The notes beneath the pieces were generated by a model. That model was given only the letters and a program-made list of their open reading frames with translations. It was not told the DNA's origin and ran no database searches. This document shows, piece after piece, positions 28,281 to 38,500 of a stretch of 64,000 bases of DNA (its first letter is position 1; each line of letters starts with the position of its first letter). The position numbers and the translations under genes were made by a program. Source of the stretch: Cellulomonas persica (GTDB lineage: Bacteria; Actinomycetota; Actinomycetes; Actinomycetales; Cellulomonadaceae); the NCBI RefSeq assembly GCF_007989825.1, contig NZ_BJUA01000005.1:1-64000 (forward strand). Direction: 5' to 3'.

Positions 28281-28970
28281 ATGACCCTCGAGCCTGCTCC
28301 CACGTCGCGCGGACCCCGCACCCAGCTGCTCGCGGCCGGTGTCGGTCTCGCGCTCCTCACGCTCGGTGCGTCCCTGCTCGTCGCGCAGTGGCCCGTGGGC
28401 ATGACGTACCCGGACGAGTGGGTCGACTACGGGTCGGACGCCGTGGTGGGCCTGCGCGTCGAGGGCCCCTCGGTGGGCTTCGTGCTGGGCATCGCGCTGG
28501 TCGCGCTGGGCGCCGGGGTGCTGGGCATGGTCCTCGGCTGGGGGATGACCGGGCGCGGCGGTGGCGGTCAGGTGCTGGTGAGGCTCTGGCGCACGCATCG
28601 CGCGCTCGTCGTCGTCGCCGTCGGCGGGGCGCTGCTGGTCGCACTGGGTGCTCTGCTGCTCGCGAACGCCACCGGCACCTCCGACGACGAGGCGTGGCCG
28701 GTCGTCGTCGCCCGTCCGGATCTCGCTCCGGAACGCTGGACGGACGTGGCGGACATGGCGGACGGCTCCTCGGATGCCCTGGAGCTGTCCGACGGGACCG
28801 TCGTGAGCGAGGTCCCCGCCGCACGGTTCACGTCCGTCCAGCTCGAGACGACGCCCGAGCGGGCCGGGACGTCCGACGAGCGGGTTGTGGGGTTGCTGCT
28901 CGGCGGGCTCGGGCTCGTGCTGCTCGGTGGTGTCGGCGGCTGGCTGCTCGCGCCGACGCGCGAACGGTGA
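28281..28970 (+). CDS. Membrane protein with four helices
   Basis: A 229-residue integral membrane protein without a recognised family. Helices: LLAAGVGLALLTLGASLLV, VGFVLGIALVALGAGVLGMVLG, ALVVVAVGGALLVALGALLLAN and VVGLLLGGLGLVLLGGVGGWLLA. Between helices three and four is an ~60-residue acidic, probably extracytoplasmic loop. ATG at 28281 with CATGCT 6 bases upstream. Its last codons and stop lie in a 16-bp tandem repeat. Confidence 0.72.
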   Translation: MTLEPAPTSRGPRTQLLAAGVGLALLTLGASLLVAQWPVGMTYPDEWVDYGSDAVVGLRVEGPSVGFVLGIALVALGAGVLGMVLGWGMTGRGGGGQVLVRLWRTHRALVVVAVGGALLVALGALLLANATGTSDDEAWPVVVARPDLAPERWTDVADMADGSSDALELSDGTVVSEVPAARFTSVQLETTPERAGTSDERVVGLLLGGLGLVLLGGVGGWLLAPTRER

Positions 28971-29023
28971 CCAGCGCGAACGGTGACCAGCGCGAACGGT
29001 GACGAACCCGAACGGTGACCAGC
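28960..29023. repeat. 16-bp tandem repeat x4 across a stop codon
   Basis: Units of GCGAACGGTGACCAGC: the first two copies are exact, the next two have changes. The first contains the codons and TGA of the upstream membrane protein. 16 bp is not a multiple of three, so later copies are out of frame. Confidence 0.9.
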
Positions 29024-29091
29024 GCACCCGGAGACGAGCCGCGCACGGTGGCAGGCCGCGCCTGGAGGGTGAACCCCGCCGCGGGGACGGG

Positions 29092-29097
29092 CAGACT
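29092..29097 (+). promoter_or_regulatory. Candidate -10 box, leaderless LLM oxidoreductase mRNA
   Basis: CAGACT, GGCCGC, then ATG at 29104. Confidence 0.35.
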
Positions 29098-29103
29098 GGC
29101 CGC

Positions 29104-30063
29104 ATGACCACGCCTGCTGTCGGGGTGCTGCTGCCCCGCGACCTGCCCGCCGAGCAGATCCTGCCGTTCGCCCGCCGCGCCGACGACCTCGGGTTCGACG
29201 AGCTGTGGGTGGTCGAGGACCTGGGGTTCCGCGGCGGTGTGGCGCAGGCGGCGGCGGTGCTCGCGGCGACGAGCCGGGTGCACGTGGGCATCGGCATCCT
29301 CCCGGCCGCGGTGCGCAGCGTGGCGTTCACGGCGATGGAGGCGGCGACGCTCGCCCAGCTCTTCCCGGGCCGCGTGACGATCGGGATCGGGCACGGCATG
29401 CCGGGCTGGATGCGCTCGGTGGGCGTGTGGCCGGACCGCCCGCTCACCTACCTCGGGGCGTACACGCGCGCGCTGCGCACGCTCCTGCGCGGCGGCACGG
29501 TGCACGACGACGTCCTCGGGGTGCACGACGTCGCGCTCGAGAAGTCGTCGCTCCCTGACGCCGTGCCGGACGTGGTGCTGGGCGTGCGGGGGCCGCGGTC
29601 GCTCGCGGTGTCGGGTCAGGTCGCGGACGGCACGATCCTCGCGGAGCCGACGACGCCGCAGTACGTCAGCGGTGCGCTCGCGCAGATCGCGGCACCCGGC
29701 CCGCACCGCGTGGTCGCGTACGGCGTGGCCGCGGTGGACGACGACGAGGCGACGGCCCTGGCCGCGGTGCGCGCGGGCCTGGCGTGGATCGGCGAGCCCG
29801 ACTGGGCGCCGCACCTCGTCGGCCTGCCGTTCGCCGACGACCTGGCCCACCTGCGCGCACGCAGCTCGAGCCGCGAGGCGTTCGCGGCGGCACTGCCGGA
29901 CGCGTGGGTGCGGGAGCTCGCGCTCGTCGGCACCCCGGCGCAGGTCGGCGCGCGCATCGCGGCCCTGGGCGCGGCGGGTGCCTCGTCGGTCGGTCTGACG
30001 CCGGTCGGGCCGGATCCGCTCTCGGCGGTGGAGCAGCTCGCGCGCGTCGTCGGGCGGGTCTGA
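29104..30063 (+). CDS. LLM-class flavin-dependent oxidoreductase
   Basis: A 319-residue luciferase-like monooxygenase family protein (F420 or FMN type). Features: ADDLGFDELWVVEDLGFRGG, VHVGIGILPAAVRSVAFTAMEAATLAQLFPGRVTIGIGHG, and VVLGVRGPRSLAVSGQVADGTILAEPT. The F420-type members in actinobacteria often reduce or oxidise small ketones and alcohols; the substrate is unknown. It reads into a CDF transporter 6 bases downstream, probably one operon, although the functional link is unclear. Confidence 0.83.
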   Translation: MTTPAVGVLLPRDLPAEQILPFARRADDLGFDELWVVEDLGFRGGVAQAAAVLAATSRVHVGIGILPAAVRSVAFTAMEAATLAQLFPGRVTIGIGHGMPGWMRSVGVWPDRPLTYLGAYTRALRTLLRGGTVHDDVLGVHDVALEKSSLPDAVPDVVLGVRGPRSLAVSGQVADGTILAEPTTPQYVSGALAQIAAPGPHRVVAYGVAAVDDDEATALAAVRAGLAWIGEPDWAPHLVGLPFADDLAHLRARSSSREAFAAALPDAWVRELALVGTPAQVGARIAALGAAGASSVGLTPVGPDPLSAVEQLARVVGRV

Positions 30064-30069
30064 GGGCGC

Positions 30070-30984
30070 ATGGGCCACGACCACCACCACGGTCCGGACG
30101 ACGCGAACCGCACCCGGCTCGCCGTCGCGTTCGGGATCACCGCCACGATCCTGGTCGCGCAGGCGGTCGGTGCGCTCCTGACGGGGTCGCTCGCGCTGCT
30201 CGTCGACACCGCGCACATGCTCACGGACGCGGCCGGGCTGGCGATCGCGCTCGTCGCCGCGACGCTCGCGAGCCGCCCCCCGACGGCCCGCCGCACGTGG
30301 GGCTTCCGCCGCGCGGAGGTGCTCGCCGCACTCGCGCAGTCGGCCGTGCTGCTGGCTGTGGGCGTGTACGTGCTGGTCGAGGGTGTGCAGCGGCTGTTCG
30401 AGCCGCCTGAGGTCCCCGCGCGCGAGCTCGTGGTCTTCGGCGTGATCGGTCTCGTCGGGAACGTCGTGGCGCTCGCGGTGCTGGCGGGCGGACGCTCGGC
30501 GAGCATGAACCTGCGCGCGGCGTTCCTGGAGGTCGTCAACGACGCGCTGGGCTCGGTCGGCGTGATCGTCGCGGCGGTCGTCATCGCGACGACGGGCTGG
30601 CAGCAGGCGGACGCGGTCGCGGGTCTGCTGATCGGCGCGCTGATCCTGCCGCGCGCGCTGAAGATCCTGCGCGAGGCGACCTCGGTGCTCCTCGAGACCA
30701 CGCCCGCGGGGCTGGACCTCGACGACGTGCGCGAGCATCTGCTCGGCGTGGACCACGTGGTCGACGTGCACGACCTGCACGCGTCCCTGATCGCGACCGG
30801 GCTGCCGGTGCTGTCCGCGCACGTCGTCGTCGACCAGCGCTGCTTCTCGACCGGGCACGTGCCGCACATCCTCGACACGCTGCAGGAGTGCGTGGCGCAC
30901 CACTTCGACGTCTCGGTCGAGCACTCGACGTTCCAGATCGAGCCGGCCGCCCACGCGACCCACGAGTCCCCGACCCACCCCTGA
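30070..30984 (+). CDS. Cation diffusion facilitator transporter (CzcD/ZitB-like)
   Basis: A 304-residue cation/proton antiporter. The N-terminus is His-rich (MGHDHHHG). The site-A metal ligands appear as DTAHMLTDAAG (H-x3-D) in helix 2 and EVVNDALGSVGV (N/D-x3) in helix 5; six helices are predicted, with a C-terminal cytoplasmic domain having two more metal-site His (DVHDLHASLI, HVVVDQRC). Zn2+ or similar export is expected. GAGGGCGC precedes the ATG. Followed by a palindromic element before convergent narK. Confidence 0.88.
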   Translation: MGHDHHHGPDDANRTRLAVAFGITATILVAQAVGALLTGSLALLVDTAHMLTDAAGLAIALVAATLASRPPTARRTWGFRRAEVLAALAQSAVLLAVGVYVLVEGVQRLFEPPEVPARELVVFGVIGLVGNVVALAVLAGGRSASMNLRAAFLEVVNDALGSVGVIVAAVVIATTGWQQADAVAGLLIGALILPRALKILREATSVLLETTPAGLDLDDVREHLLGVDHVVDVHDLHASLIATGLPVLSAHVVVDQRCFSTGHVPHILDTLQECVAHHFDVSVEHSTFQIEPAAHATHESPTHP

Positions 30985-31014
30985 GCGCGGCACACCCCAC
31001 CACCCGCCGCGAGC

Positions 31015-31072
31015 TCGTCAGGCACAGGGCAGGTCGTCAGTTCTCGCTGACGACTCGCCGTGTTCCTGACGA
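31015..31072. repeat. 19-bp-periodic inverted element, copy A
   Basis: TCGTCAG at 31015 and 31034, then CTGACGA at 31047 and 31066. Exact geometry: N12 within arms, N6 in the centre. It lies between convergent cation transporter and narK, where it could end transcription from both sides. Confidence 0.85.
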
Positions 31073-31125
31073 CCCGGCCGGTGATGGCGCCGGGCCGGGC
31101 GGGCGGGGGCCGGCGTGCGGGAGGG

Positions 31126-32334
31126 TCAGGGGGTGCGGGACTCGCGGGGGAGCCGCCAGAGCGTGTAGGCGAACGCCAGGGCCGCCGTGACCACCAGCAG
31201 CACGAGGCCGATCGTGTACGAGTGCGCGACCTCGTCGTACGTCGCCCCCAGGACGAGCGGCGGGAAGTAGCCGCCCAGCCCGCCGGCGGCACCGACGACG
31301 CCCGTCACGGCGCCCACGCGGTCGGCCGGCGCGCGCCGCGCCACCCACGCGAACACCCCGCCCGCGCCGAGGCCCAGGAAGAACGCCATCGCGACGAACA
31401 CGACACCCGCGGGGATCTCGGGCTGCGGCTTGAGCGCCATGAGCACCGCGGAGACCGCAGCACCCGCGAGCGAGACCAGCACGACGACCTTGGGGTGCGT
31501 GCGGTCGGACAGCACCCCGCCGATGGGCCGCGCGATCACGGCCGCGATCGCGAAGCCCGCGGTGCGCGTGCCGGCACCGGCGAGGTCGAACTCGTACACG
31601 TCCTTGAGGTAGGTGGGCAGGTAGGTCGAGAAGGCGACGAAGCCGCCGAACGTGACGGCGTACAGGAACGACATCTGCCACGTGACCCCGAGCTTCGAGG
31701 CGGCGACGAGCTTGGGCATGACCGCCTGCGAGCTGGGCTTCCAGGCCGGGGCGTCCCGCGCGAACAGCCAGACGACGACGCCCGTGACCGCGAGCGCCAC
31801 GGCGATGATCACGTGCGCGGGGACGTACCCGAACCACGAGACGAACCGCGGCGTGAAGAACGACGACAGCGCGGTGCCACCCATGCCCGCGCCGAACAGC
31901 CCGGTGGCGAACCCTCGTCGGGCCGGCTCGTACCAGGCGTTGACGAACGGGATGCCCGCGGCGAACGACGTCCCCGCGATGCCGAGGAAGAACCCGAACA
32001 CGAGCAGGAGCGTGTACGACTCCAGGACCCCGGCCCACGCGACGAGCAGCACCGGCACGACCGAGATGACGCTCAGCACCGAGAGCATCACGCGACCGCC
32101 GTACCGGTCGGTCAGCGCGCCCACGGGGATCCGGCCGACGGCCCCGACCAGCACGGGCGTCGCGATCAGCAGCGACTTCTGGCTGGCCGACAGCGACAGG
32201 TCCTCGGCGTACCGCACGGCCAGCGGGCCGATGATGTTCCAGGCCCAGAACGTGATGGCGAACGTCCACGTGGCCAGGCCCAGGTTGAGGGCGCGCCCGG
32301 TCGTGGTCGGTGCGCTCGTCGTCGATGCGCTCAT
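31126..32334 (-). CDS. narK: Nitrate/nitrite MFS transporter
   Basis: A 402-residue major facilitator of the NarK/NasA group, twelve helices. The nitrate signature motifs are visible: FWAWNIIGPLAVRYAEDLSLS, the conserved Arg in IPVGALTDRYGG, and FFLGIAGTSFAAGIPFVNAWYEPARRG. It is expected to import nitrate and/or exchange it for nitrite, serving the nitrate reductase encoded upstream. GGGGAGCAC precedes the ATG. It is the last gene of the narGHJI operon, 26 bases after narI, ending before element A. Confidence 0.9.
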   Translation of the reverse strand: MSASTTSAPTTTGRALNLGLATWTFAITFWAWNIIGPLAVRYAEDLSLSASQKSLLIATPVLVGAVGRIPVGALTDRYGGRVMLSVLSVISVVPVLLVAWAGVLESYTLLLVFGFFLGIAGTSFAAGIPFVNAWYEPARRGFATGLFGAGMGGTALSSFFTPRFVSWFGYVPAHVIIAVALAVTGVVVWLFARDAPAWKPSSQAVMPKLVAASKLGVTWQMSFLYAVTFGGFVAFSTYLPTYLKDVYEFDLAGAGTRTAGFAIAAVIARPIGGVLSDRTHPKVVVLVSLAGAAVSAVLMALKPQPEIPAGVVFVAMAFFLGLGAGGVFAWVARRAPADRVGAVTGVVGAAGGLGGYFPPLVLGATYDEVAHSYTIGLVLLVVTAALAFAYTLWRLPRESRTP

Positions 32335-32360
32335 GTGCTCCCCTGCAGGGACGAGTAGTG

Positions 32361-33107
32361 TCAGCGGTCCCGGTCGCGGGTGCCGACGGGGTCCCAGCCG
32401 CGCCGCGGTGCGGACGCTCCAGGGGTCGGTCGGCGGTCGCGCGAGCGGTAGACGATGTACGGGCGGAACAGGTAGTGCATGGGCGCGGTGAACGCGTGCA
32501 CGAGCCGGCTGAACGGGAACAGCGCGATGAGACCGAGCCCGAGCAGCACGTGCAGGTGGAACTGCAGCGGCGCGGAGGCCATGGCGTCCACATCCGGCCG
32601 CAGCGTGAACAGCGAGCGGAACCAGGGCGAGACCGACTCGCGGTAGTTGTGCGCGTCGTGGCCCGCGGTGAAGGCGATGGTCGTGACGACGAGCCCGGTG
32701 ACGATCGCGGTGGTCAGCACCGCGTACATGAGCTTGTCGTTGCGCGTCGTCGCCATGAACACCGGTCCGGTGCGACGCCGCCGCACGATGAGGATCACGA
32801 TCCCGACGAGCGTGCCGATGCCGGCCAGCGTGCCGATGCCGAGCGCACCCGCGTGGTACATGTCCTCGGTCACGCCGATCGCGTCCGTCCAGGACTCGGG
32901 GATCAGCAGCCCGACGACGTGCCCGATGATCACGAACAGCAGCCCGAAGTGGAACAGCGGCGACCCGATCCGCAGCAGCCTCGACTCGTAGAGCTGCGAC
33001 GAGCGCGTGGTCCAGCCGAACTGGTCGTACCGGTAGCGCCAGATCAGCCCGCCGACGAACGTCACGACGACGAGGTACGGCAGCACCCCCCAGAGCACGA
33101 CGTCCAT
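32361..33107 (-). CDS. narI: Respiratory nitrate reductase gamma subunit, NarI
   Basis: A 248-residue cytochrome b subunit that takes electrons from menaquinol and passes them to NarH. Five membrane helices; probable heme-ligand histidines lie in LFHFGLLFVIIGHVVGL and LQFHLHVLLGLGLIALFPFSRLVHAFTAPMHYL. ATG at 33107 shares one base with narJ's TGA (TGATG), with GGGAGGGG upstream. Similar in length to the Escherichia coli protein. Confidence 0.92.
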   Translation of the reverse strand: MDVVLWGVLPYLVVVTFVGGLIWRYRYDQFGWTTRSSQLYESRLLRIGSPLFHFGLLFVIIGHVVGLLIPESWTDAIGVTEDMYHAGALGIGTLAGIGTLVGIVILIVRRRRTGPVFMATTRNDKLMYAVLTTAIVTGLVVTTIAFTAGHDAHNYRESVSPWFRSLFTLRPDVDAMASAPLQFHLHVLLGLGLIALFPFSRLVHAFTAPMHYLFRPYIVYRSRDRRPTPGASAPRRGWDPVGTRDRDR

Positions 33108-33850
33108 CAGCCCCTCCCGTCCGACGTCCCGTAGCCCGCGAGCGGCAGCAGCCGCGGGTCTGCCGCGTCCAGCCCCACCGTCTCGGTCGGCGGGCCGGCG
33201 GCGGCCATCGCGTGCACCGCGGCCCGGTCCCGGGGCGACTCGCCCGGGAGGGTCGCGCACACGGCCTCGAGCACGCCCGCGTACGGCGGGGACGCGTCGA
33301 TCAGCGCGAAGCGCGTGAGCTCGAGGCTCGCGCGGTACTCCTGCAGCAGCGCGGCACCGTCGTCGGGGTCCGCGAGCGCGGCGTACTCGAGCACGAGCGG
33401 CAGGTGGTCCGGCAGCTCGCCGTGGGTGTCCACGAGGAACCCGCTCGCGCGGTAGCGCTCCTTGAACCGGGCGAGCACCTCGCCGCGCCGCCGCGTGTCG
33501 CCGTCGGTCCAGTACGACAGGTACAGCGCCTGCTTGCGCGACAGGTCGAACAGGTGCACGTAGTCGGTCTGCAGCTGCTCGAGCGGCGTCGCGGCGGCGT
33601 GGTCGAGGAACGCGCGCAGGCCGTCGCGCGCGCGGCCAGCGGGCAGCTCGTCGACCGCGGCGGCCAGGAGCGGGAGCCGTTCGACGAGCGTCTCGTCGGG
33701 GTAGCCCAGGCACCAGGACGCCGCCTGGTGCACGACGCGCGTCGGCGCGGTTGCCGGCGCACCGTCCGCACCGTCCGCGTCGGGACGTGCCGACGACGAG
33801 GCCGCGTCGCTCGTCGTGCCCCGGACGCGACCCGACGGGCGCAGCCTCAT
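33107..33850 (-). CDS. narJ: Nitrate reductase assembly chaperone, NarJ
   Basis: A 247-residue Tor/NarJ-family chaperone that holds apo-NarG until the molybdenum cofactor is in. Hallmarks: ASWCLGYPDETLVERL, DYVHLFDLSRKQALYLSYWTDGDTRRRG and LPDHLPLVLEYAAL. The first ~35 residues are low complexity and may be disordered; an internal start after them cannot be excluded. The ATG overlaps the narH stop (ATGA), and its own stop overlaps narI by one base. Confidence 0.92.
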   Translation of the reverse strand: MRLRPSGRVRGTTSDAASSSARPDADGADGAPATAPTRVVHQAASWCLGYPDETLVERLPLLAAAVDELPAGRARDGLRAFLDHAAATPLEQLQTDYVHLFDLSRKQALYLSYWTDGDTRRRGEVLARFKERYRASGFLVDTHGELPDHLPLVLEYAALADPDDGAALLQEYRASLELTRFALIDASPPYAGVLEAVCATLPGESPRDRAAVHAMAAAGPPTETVGLDAADPRLLPLAGYGTSDGRG

Positions 33851-35568
33851 CGGACCACCCCTTCGTCGTCCCGGCCGTGCTCGGCCCGCGCCGGCGCACC
33901 GTCCGGGTGCGCGACGTCCTTGTGCGGGAACAGACCCGGCGGCGTGCCGACGCCGTCCCAGTTCAGGAGGTTCACCCGGCCACGCATCTCGTCGGGCGGG
34001 GCGATGTCCTCCGACGTCTGCCGCTGCCGCAGCGCGTGGAACGTCTCGACCGCGACCGGCACGGGCCGGCCCGACGCCTCGCCGAACGCCGCGGACTCGT
34101 ACATGCCCGGGCCCTCGTCGTAGTCGAGCGAGCAGCCCAGCTCCTCGAGCTCGTGCCCGCGCTCCTCGTGCGCCTTCGGGATGACGTAGCGCTCGTCGTA
34201 CTTCGCGATCGCGAGCAGCCGGTACATCGCGTACATCGCCTGCCCGGTCATCCCCACCGACCGCGCGACGGACTCGTCGGCGCCCGTGCCCATCGTGATC
34301 CCGCGCAGGTACGTGCGCATGGCCGCCAGCCTCTTGAGCACGCCGGTGACGACCTCGGTGTCGCCCGCGCTGAACAGCTCCGCGAGGTACTCCACCGGGA
34401 TGCGCAGCGCGTCGATCGCGCCGAACAGGTTGCCGTGGTCCTCGGCGTCGTGCCCCTGCTCGCGCAGCAGGTCGACCACCGGCGACAGCGGCGGGACGTA
34501 CCAGACCATCGGCATCGTGCGGTACTCGGGGTGCAGCGGCAGGGCCACGCGGTACGTCTTGGCCAGCGCGTAGACCGGGCTGCGCCGGGCCGCGTCGACC
34601 CAGTCCGCCGGGATGCCCTGCTCACGCGCCGCGGCGACGACCGCCGGGTCCTGCGGGTCGAGCATGAGGTCGAGCTGTGCCTCGTACAGGTCCTTCTCGT
34701 CGGGCACGGACGCAGCCTCGGTGACGCGGTCCGCGTCGTACAGGAACACCCCGATGTACCGCAGCCGGCCCACGCACGTCTCCGCGCACACCGTCGGCAG
34801 CCCCACCTCGAGGCGCGGGTAGCAGAACGTGCACTTCTCGGCCTTGCCGGTCTTGTGGTTGAAGTAGACCTTCTTGTACGGGCAGCCCGTGATGCACTGC
34901 CGCCAGCCGCGGCACCGGTCCTGGTCCACCAGGACGATCCCGTCCTCCGCGCGCTTGTAGATCGCGCCCGACGGGCACGACGCCATGCAGGACGGGTTCA
35001 GGCAGTGCTCGCAGATCCGCGGCAGGTAGAACATGAACGTCTTCTCGAGCTCGAAGCGGATCTTGTCCTCGGACTCGCGACGGACCTTCTCCACGACCGG
35101 GTCGAGGTGGCCCAGCTCGGACGTGCCGCCCAGGTTGTCGTCCCAGTTGGCCGACCAGGTGACCTTCGTGTCCTCACCCGTGATCAGCGACTTCGGCCGC
35201 GCCACCGGGAAGTCGTCACCCAGGGGCGCCTCGACGAGACGCTCGTAGTCGTACGTCCACGGCTCGTAGTAGTCGTTCAGCTCGGGCTGGACCGGGCTCG
35301 CGAAGATCGACAGCAGCCGCTTCGCGCGCCCACCCGTGCGCAGCGTCAGGCGGCCCCGGCGGTTCAGCGTCCAGCCGCCGTGCCACTGCTCCTGATCCTC
35401 GTAGCGCCGTGGGTACCCCTGCCCGGGGCGCGTCTCGACGTTGTTGAACCACACGTACTCGACGCCCGCACGGTTCGTCCACGCCTGCTTGCACGTCACC
35501 GAGCAGGTGTGGCACCCGATGCACTTGTCGAGGTTCATCACCATGGCGACCTGGGCCATCACACGCAT
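33847..35568 (-). CDS. narH: Nitrate reductase beta subunit, NarH
   Basis: A 573-residue iron-sulfur subunit carrying electrons from NarI to NarG. Four cysteine clusters: CIGCHTCSVTCKQAW, CEHCLNPSCMASCPSGAIY, CRGWRQCITGCPYKK (Trp replacing one Cys, the [3Fe-4S] site that marks NarH) and CTFCYPRLEVGLPTVCAETC. It is somewhat longer than E. coli NarH because of a C-terminal tail of about 50 residues. Start: ATG at 35568, with GGGGGGA upstream; Met codons at residues 4, 9 and 11 are alternatives. It starts 17 bases after narG. Confidence 0.95.
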   Translation of the reverse strand: MRVMAQVAMVMNLDKCIGCHTCSVTCKQAWTNRAGVEYVWFNNVETRPGQGYPRRYEDQEQWHGGWTLNRRGRLTLRTGGRAKRLLSIFASPVQPELNDYYEPWTYDYERLVEAPLGDDFPVARPKSLITGEDTKVTWSANWDDNLGGTSELGHLDPVVEKVRRESEDKIRFELEKTFMFYLPRICEHCLNPSCMASCPSGAIYKRAEDGIVLVDQDRCRGWRQCITGCPYKKVYFNHKTGKAEKCTFCYPRLEVGLPTVCAETCVGRLRYIGVFLYDADRVTEAASVPDEKDLYEAQLDLMLDPQDPAVVAAAREQGIPADWVDAARRSPVYALAKTYRVALPLHPEYRTMPMVWYVPPLSPVVDLLREQGHDAEDHGNLFGAIDALRIPVEYLAELFSAGDTEVVTGVLKRLAAMRTYLRGITMGTGADESVARSVGMTGQAMYAMYRLLAIAKYDERYVIPKAHEERGHELEELGCSLDYDEGPGMYESAAFGEASGRPVPVAVETFHALRQRQTSEDIAPPDEMRGRVNLLNWDGVGTPPGLFPHKDVAHPDGAPARAEHGRDDEGVVR

Positions 35569-35585
35569 GTCGTCGTCCCCCCGGC

Positions 35586-38500
35586 CTAGTACTCGACGTC
35601 CTGCGACCGACGACGGATCGTCGCGACGATGTCGCGCTGGTTGCCCGTCGGGCCCAGGTAGTTGAACGCGTACGACAGCTGCGCGTACCCGCCGATCAGG
35701 TGCGTCGGCTTGACCAGCAGACGCGTCACGGAGTTGTGGATGCCGCCCCGTCGGCGGGTCTTCTCGGTCTTCGGGACGTCGATCGTGCGCTCCTGCGCGT
35801 GGTGCACGAACACCACACCCTCGGGCATGCGGTGCGACACGATCGCCCTCGCCACGAAGATGCCGTTGGCGTTCGAGCACTCGATCCACTCGTTGTCCTT
35901 CGCGCCGATCGCGTCGGCGTCCGCGGGCGACATCCAGCACGTCGGGCCGCCGCGGGACAGCGAGAGCATCAGGAGGTTGTCCTGGTACTCCGAGTGGATC
36001 GACCACTTGTTGTGCGGGGTCAGGTAGCGCACCGTGACCTGCTTGGCGCCGTCCGGGCCGAGCTCGGGCTCGCCCAGCAGGCGGTGCAGGTCCAGCGGCG
36101 GGCGGTAGATCGGCAGCGCCTCGCCGAGGTCCTTCATCCAGCCGTGGTCGAGGAACAGGTGCATGCGACCGGTCAGCGTGTGCCACGGCTTGAGCCGCTC
36201 GACGTTGACCGTGAACGGCGCGTACCGCCGCCCGCCCGTCTCCGAGCCGGACCACTCCGGGGACGTGATCACCGGGACCGGACGCGCCTGCGTGTCCGGG
36301 AACGTGATCCGCTTCTCCTCCGAGCCCTCCGCGAGGTCGTGCAGCTCCTTGCCGACGCGCCGCTCGAGCGTGCGGAACCCCTGCGTCGCGAGCTCGCCGT
36401 TCGTCGTGCCGGACAGCGCGAGGATCGCCTCGGCCATCTTCACGTCGGTGTCCAGCGCGGGCCGGCCGTCACCCGCGCCACCGAGCATCACGCCGTTCAA
36501 CCGGCCCAGCCGCTCCACCTCGTGCTCGAGGCGGTACGTCACGTTCTTCACCGTGAAGCCCTGCGTGGAGGCGAGCGGCCCCAGCGAGCCGAGCTTGTCG
36601 GCGATCGCCGTGTAGTCCCGCTCGACGACCTGCAGCAGCGGCATCGTCACGCCCGGCACCGCAGGCGCGTCCCCGTGCCGCCAGTCGCCGCCCGCACCGC
36701 CGTCGCGCGGCATCTCGCCGGGGGTGTCGTGCTGCATCGGCACGCTCACCAGGTCCTTGCGGACGCCCAGGTGCGTCGCCGCGAGCTCGGAGAACCGGCG
36801 CGCCACCAGGTGGAACGCGTCGAAGTCGCTGCGTGCCTCCCACGGCGGGTCGATCGCCGGGGAGAACGCGTGCACGAACGGGTGCATGTCCGTCGAGGAC
36901 AGGTCGTGCTTCTCGTACCAGGTCGCCGCGGGCAGCACGACGTCCGAGAGCATGGTCGTCGACGTCATCCGGAAGTCCGCGCTGACCAGCAGGTCGAGCT
37001 TCCCCTCCGGGATGTCGTCCCGCCACGTCACGTCGCTCGGCCGCGCCGTCGGCTCGGGCGCCTGCACGTTCGAGTGCGTGCCGAGCAGGTACTTCAGGAA
37101 GTACTCGTCGCCCTTCGCGCTCGACCCCAGCAGGTTCGAGCGCCACAGCACGAGCGTGCGCGGCCAGTTCTCCGGCGCGTCCACGTCCTCGACCGCGAAC
37201 CGCAGGCTGCCGTCCTTGAGCCGGCCCGCGACGTGCGAGGCCGCATCCGGTGCCGAGCCGTCCTGCGTCGCGGCCGTCGCCTCGTCGGCCAGGTCCAGCG
37301 GGTTCGCGTCGAACTGCGGGTAGAACGGCATCCAGCCGCGCCGCGCGGAGGCCGCGATCGTGTCCGCCGTGTGCATCTTCGCCAGGTGGCCGTCGGCCAG
37401 CGGCCACGCGAGCTCGTCGGCCGAGTAGCCGTCGAACCGCCACTGGTCGGTGTGCATGTACCAGTACGACGTGCCCGTCATCGTGCGCGGCGGACGCGAC
37501 CAGTCCAGCGCGTTCGCCAGCGAGATCCACCCCGTCAGCGGACGGCACTTCTCCTGCCCGACGTAGTGCGCCCAGCCGCCGCCGTTGCGTCCGAAGCACC
37601 CCGTGAACGCCAGCAGCGCGAGGATCGCGCGGTACGTCGCGTCACCGTGGAACCACTGGCAGATGCCCGCGCCCATGATGATCATCGAGCGGCCCTGCGA
37701 CTTCTCCGCGTTCGTCGCGAACTCCCGCGCGATGCGCGTGCACGCCTCGGCCGGGACCGACGTGTGCGCCTCCTGCCACGCGGGCGTGCAGCCCTGCGTC
37801 GCGTCGTCGTAGCCCGTGGGCCACTGCCCGGGCAGACCGTCGCGGCCCACGCCGTAGTGCGCGAGCGTCAGGTCGAACACCGTCGTGACCAGGTGGCCGT
37901 TGACGCGGCGCACCGGCACGCCGCGGCGCTGCACCGCGCCGGTACCGCCGGGGTCGTCGAACCGGGGCAGCAGCACCTCGACGGCCTCGTCGGTCGTTCC
38001 CGACGAACCTGCGTCCGACGAGCGCGCGTCGCGGATGCTCAGCGCCGGGACGACGCCCTCGAGGTCGAGGTTCCACCGGCCCTCGCCGGAGTCGGTGTAG
38101 CGGAAGCCCAGCGAGCCGTTCGGCACGACGGGCCGGCCGGTCGCCTGGTCGAGCAGCACGGTCTTCCACGCGGCGCCCTCGCCGTCGGGCGCGGTCACCG
38201 GGTCGGCCCCGGCGCTGTCGGGCGACCCCTGCTCGTCGGACAGGTCCTCGGCACGCAGGAACCGGCCGGGCACGTACGCGCCGTCACGCTCCTCGAGCGT
38301 CACCAGGAACGGAAGGTCGGTGTACCGGCGGACGTAGTCGCGGAAGAACGGGACCTCGCGCTCGACCAGGTACTCCTTGAGCACCACGTGCCCCATGCCC
38401 ATCGCGAGCGCGCCGTCGGTGCCGGCGGCCGCGGGCAGCCACTCGTCGGCGAACTTGGTGTTGTCCGCGTAGTCCGGCGACACCGTGACGACCTTGGTGC

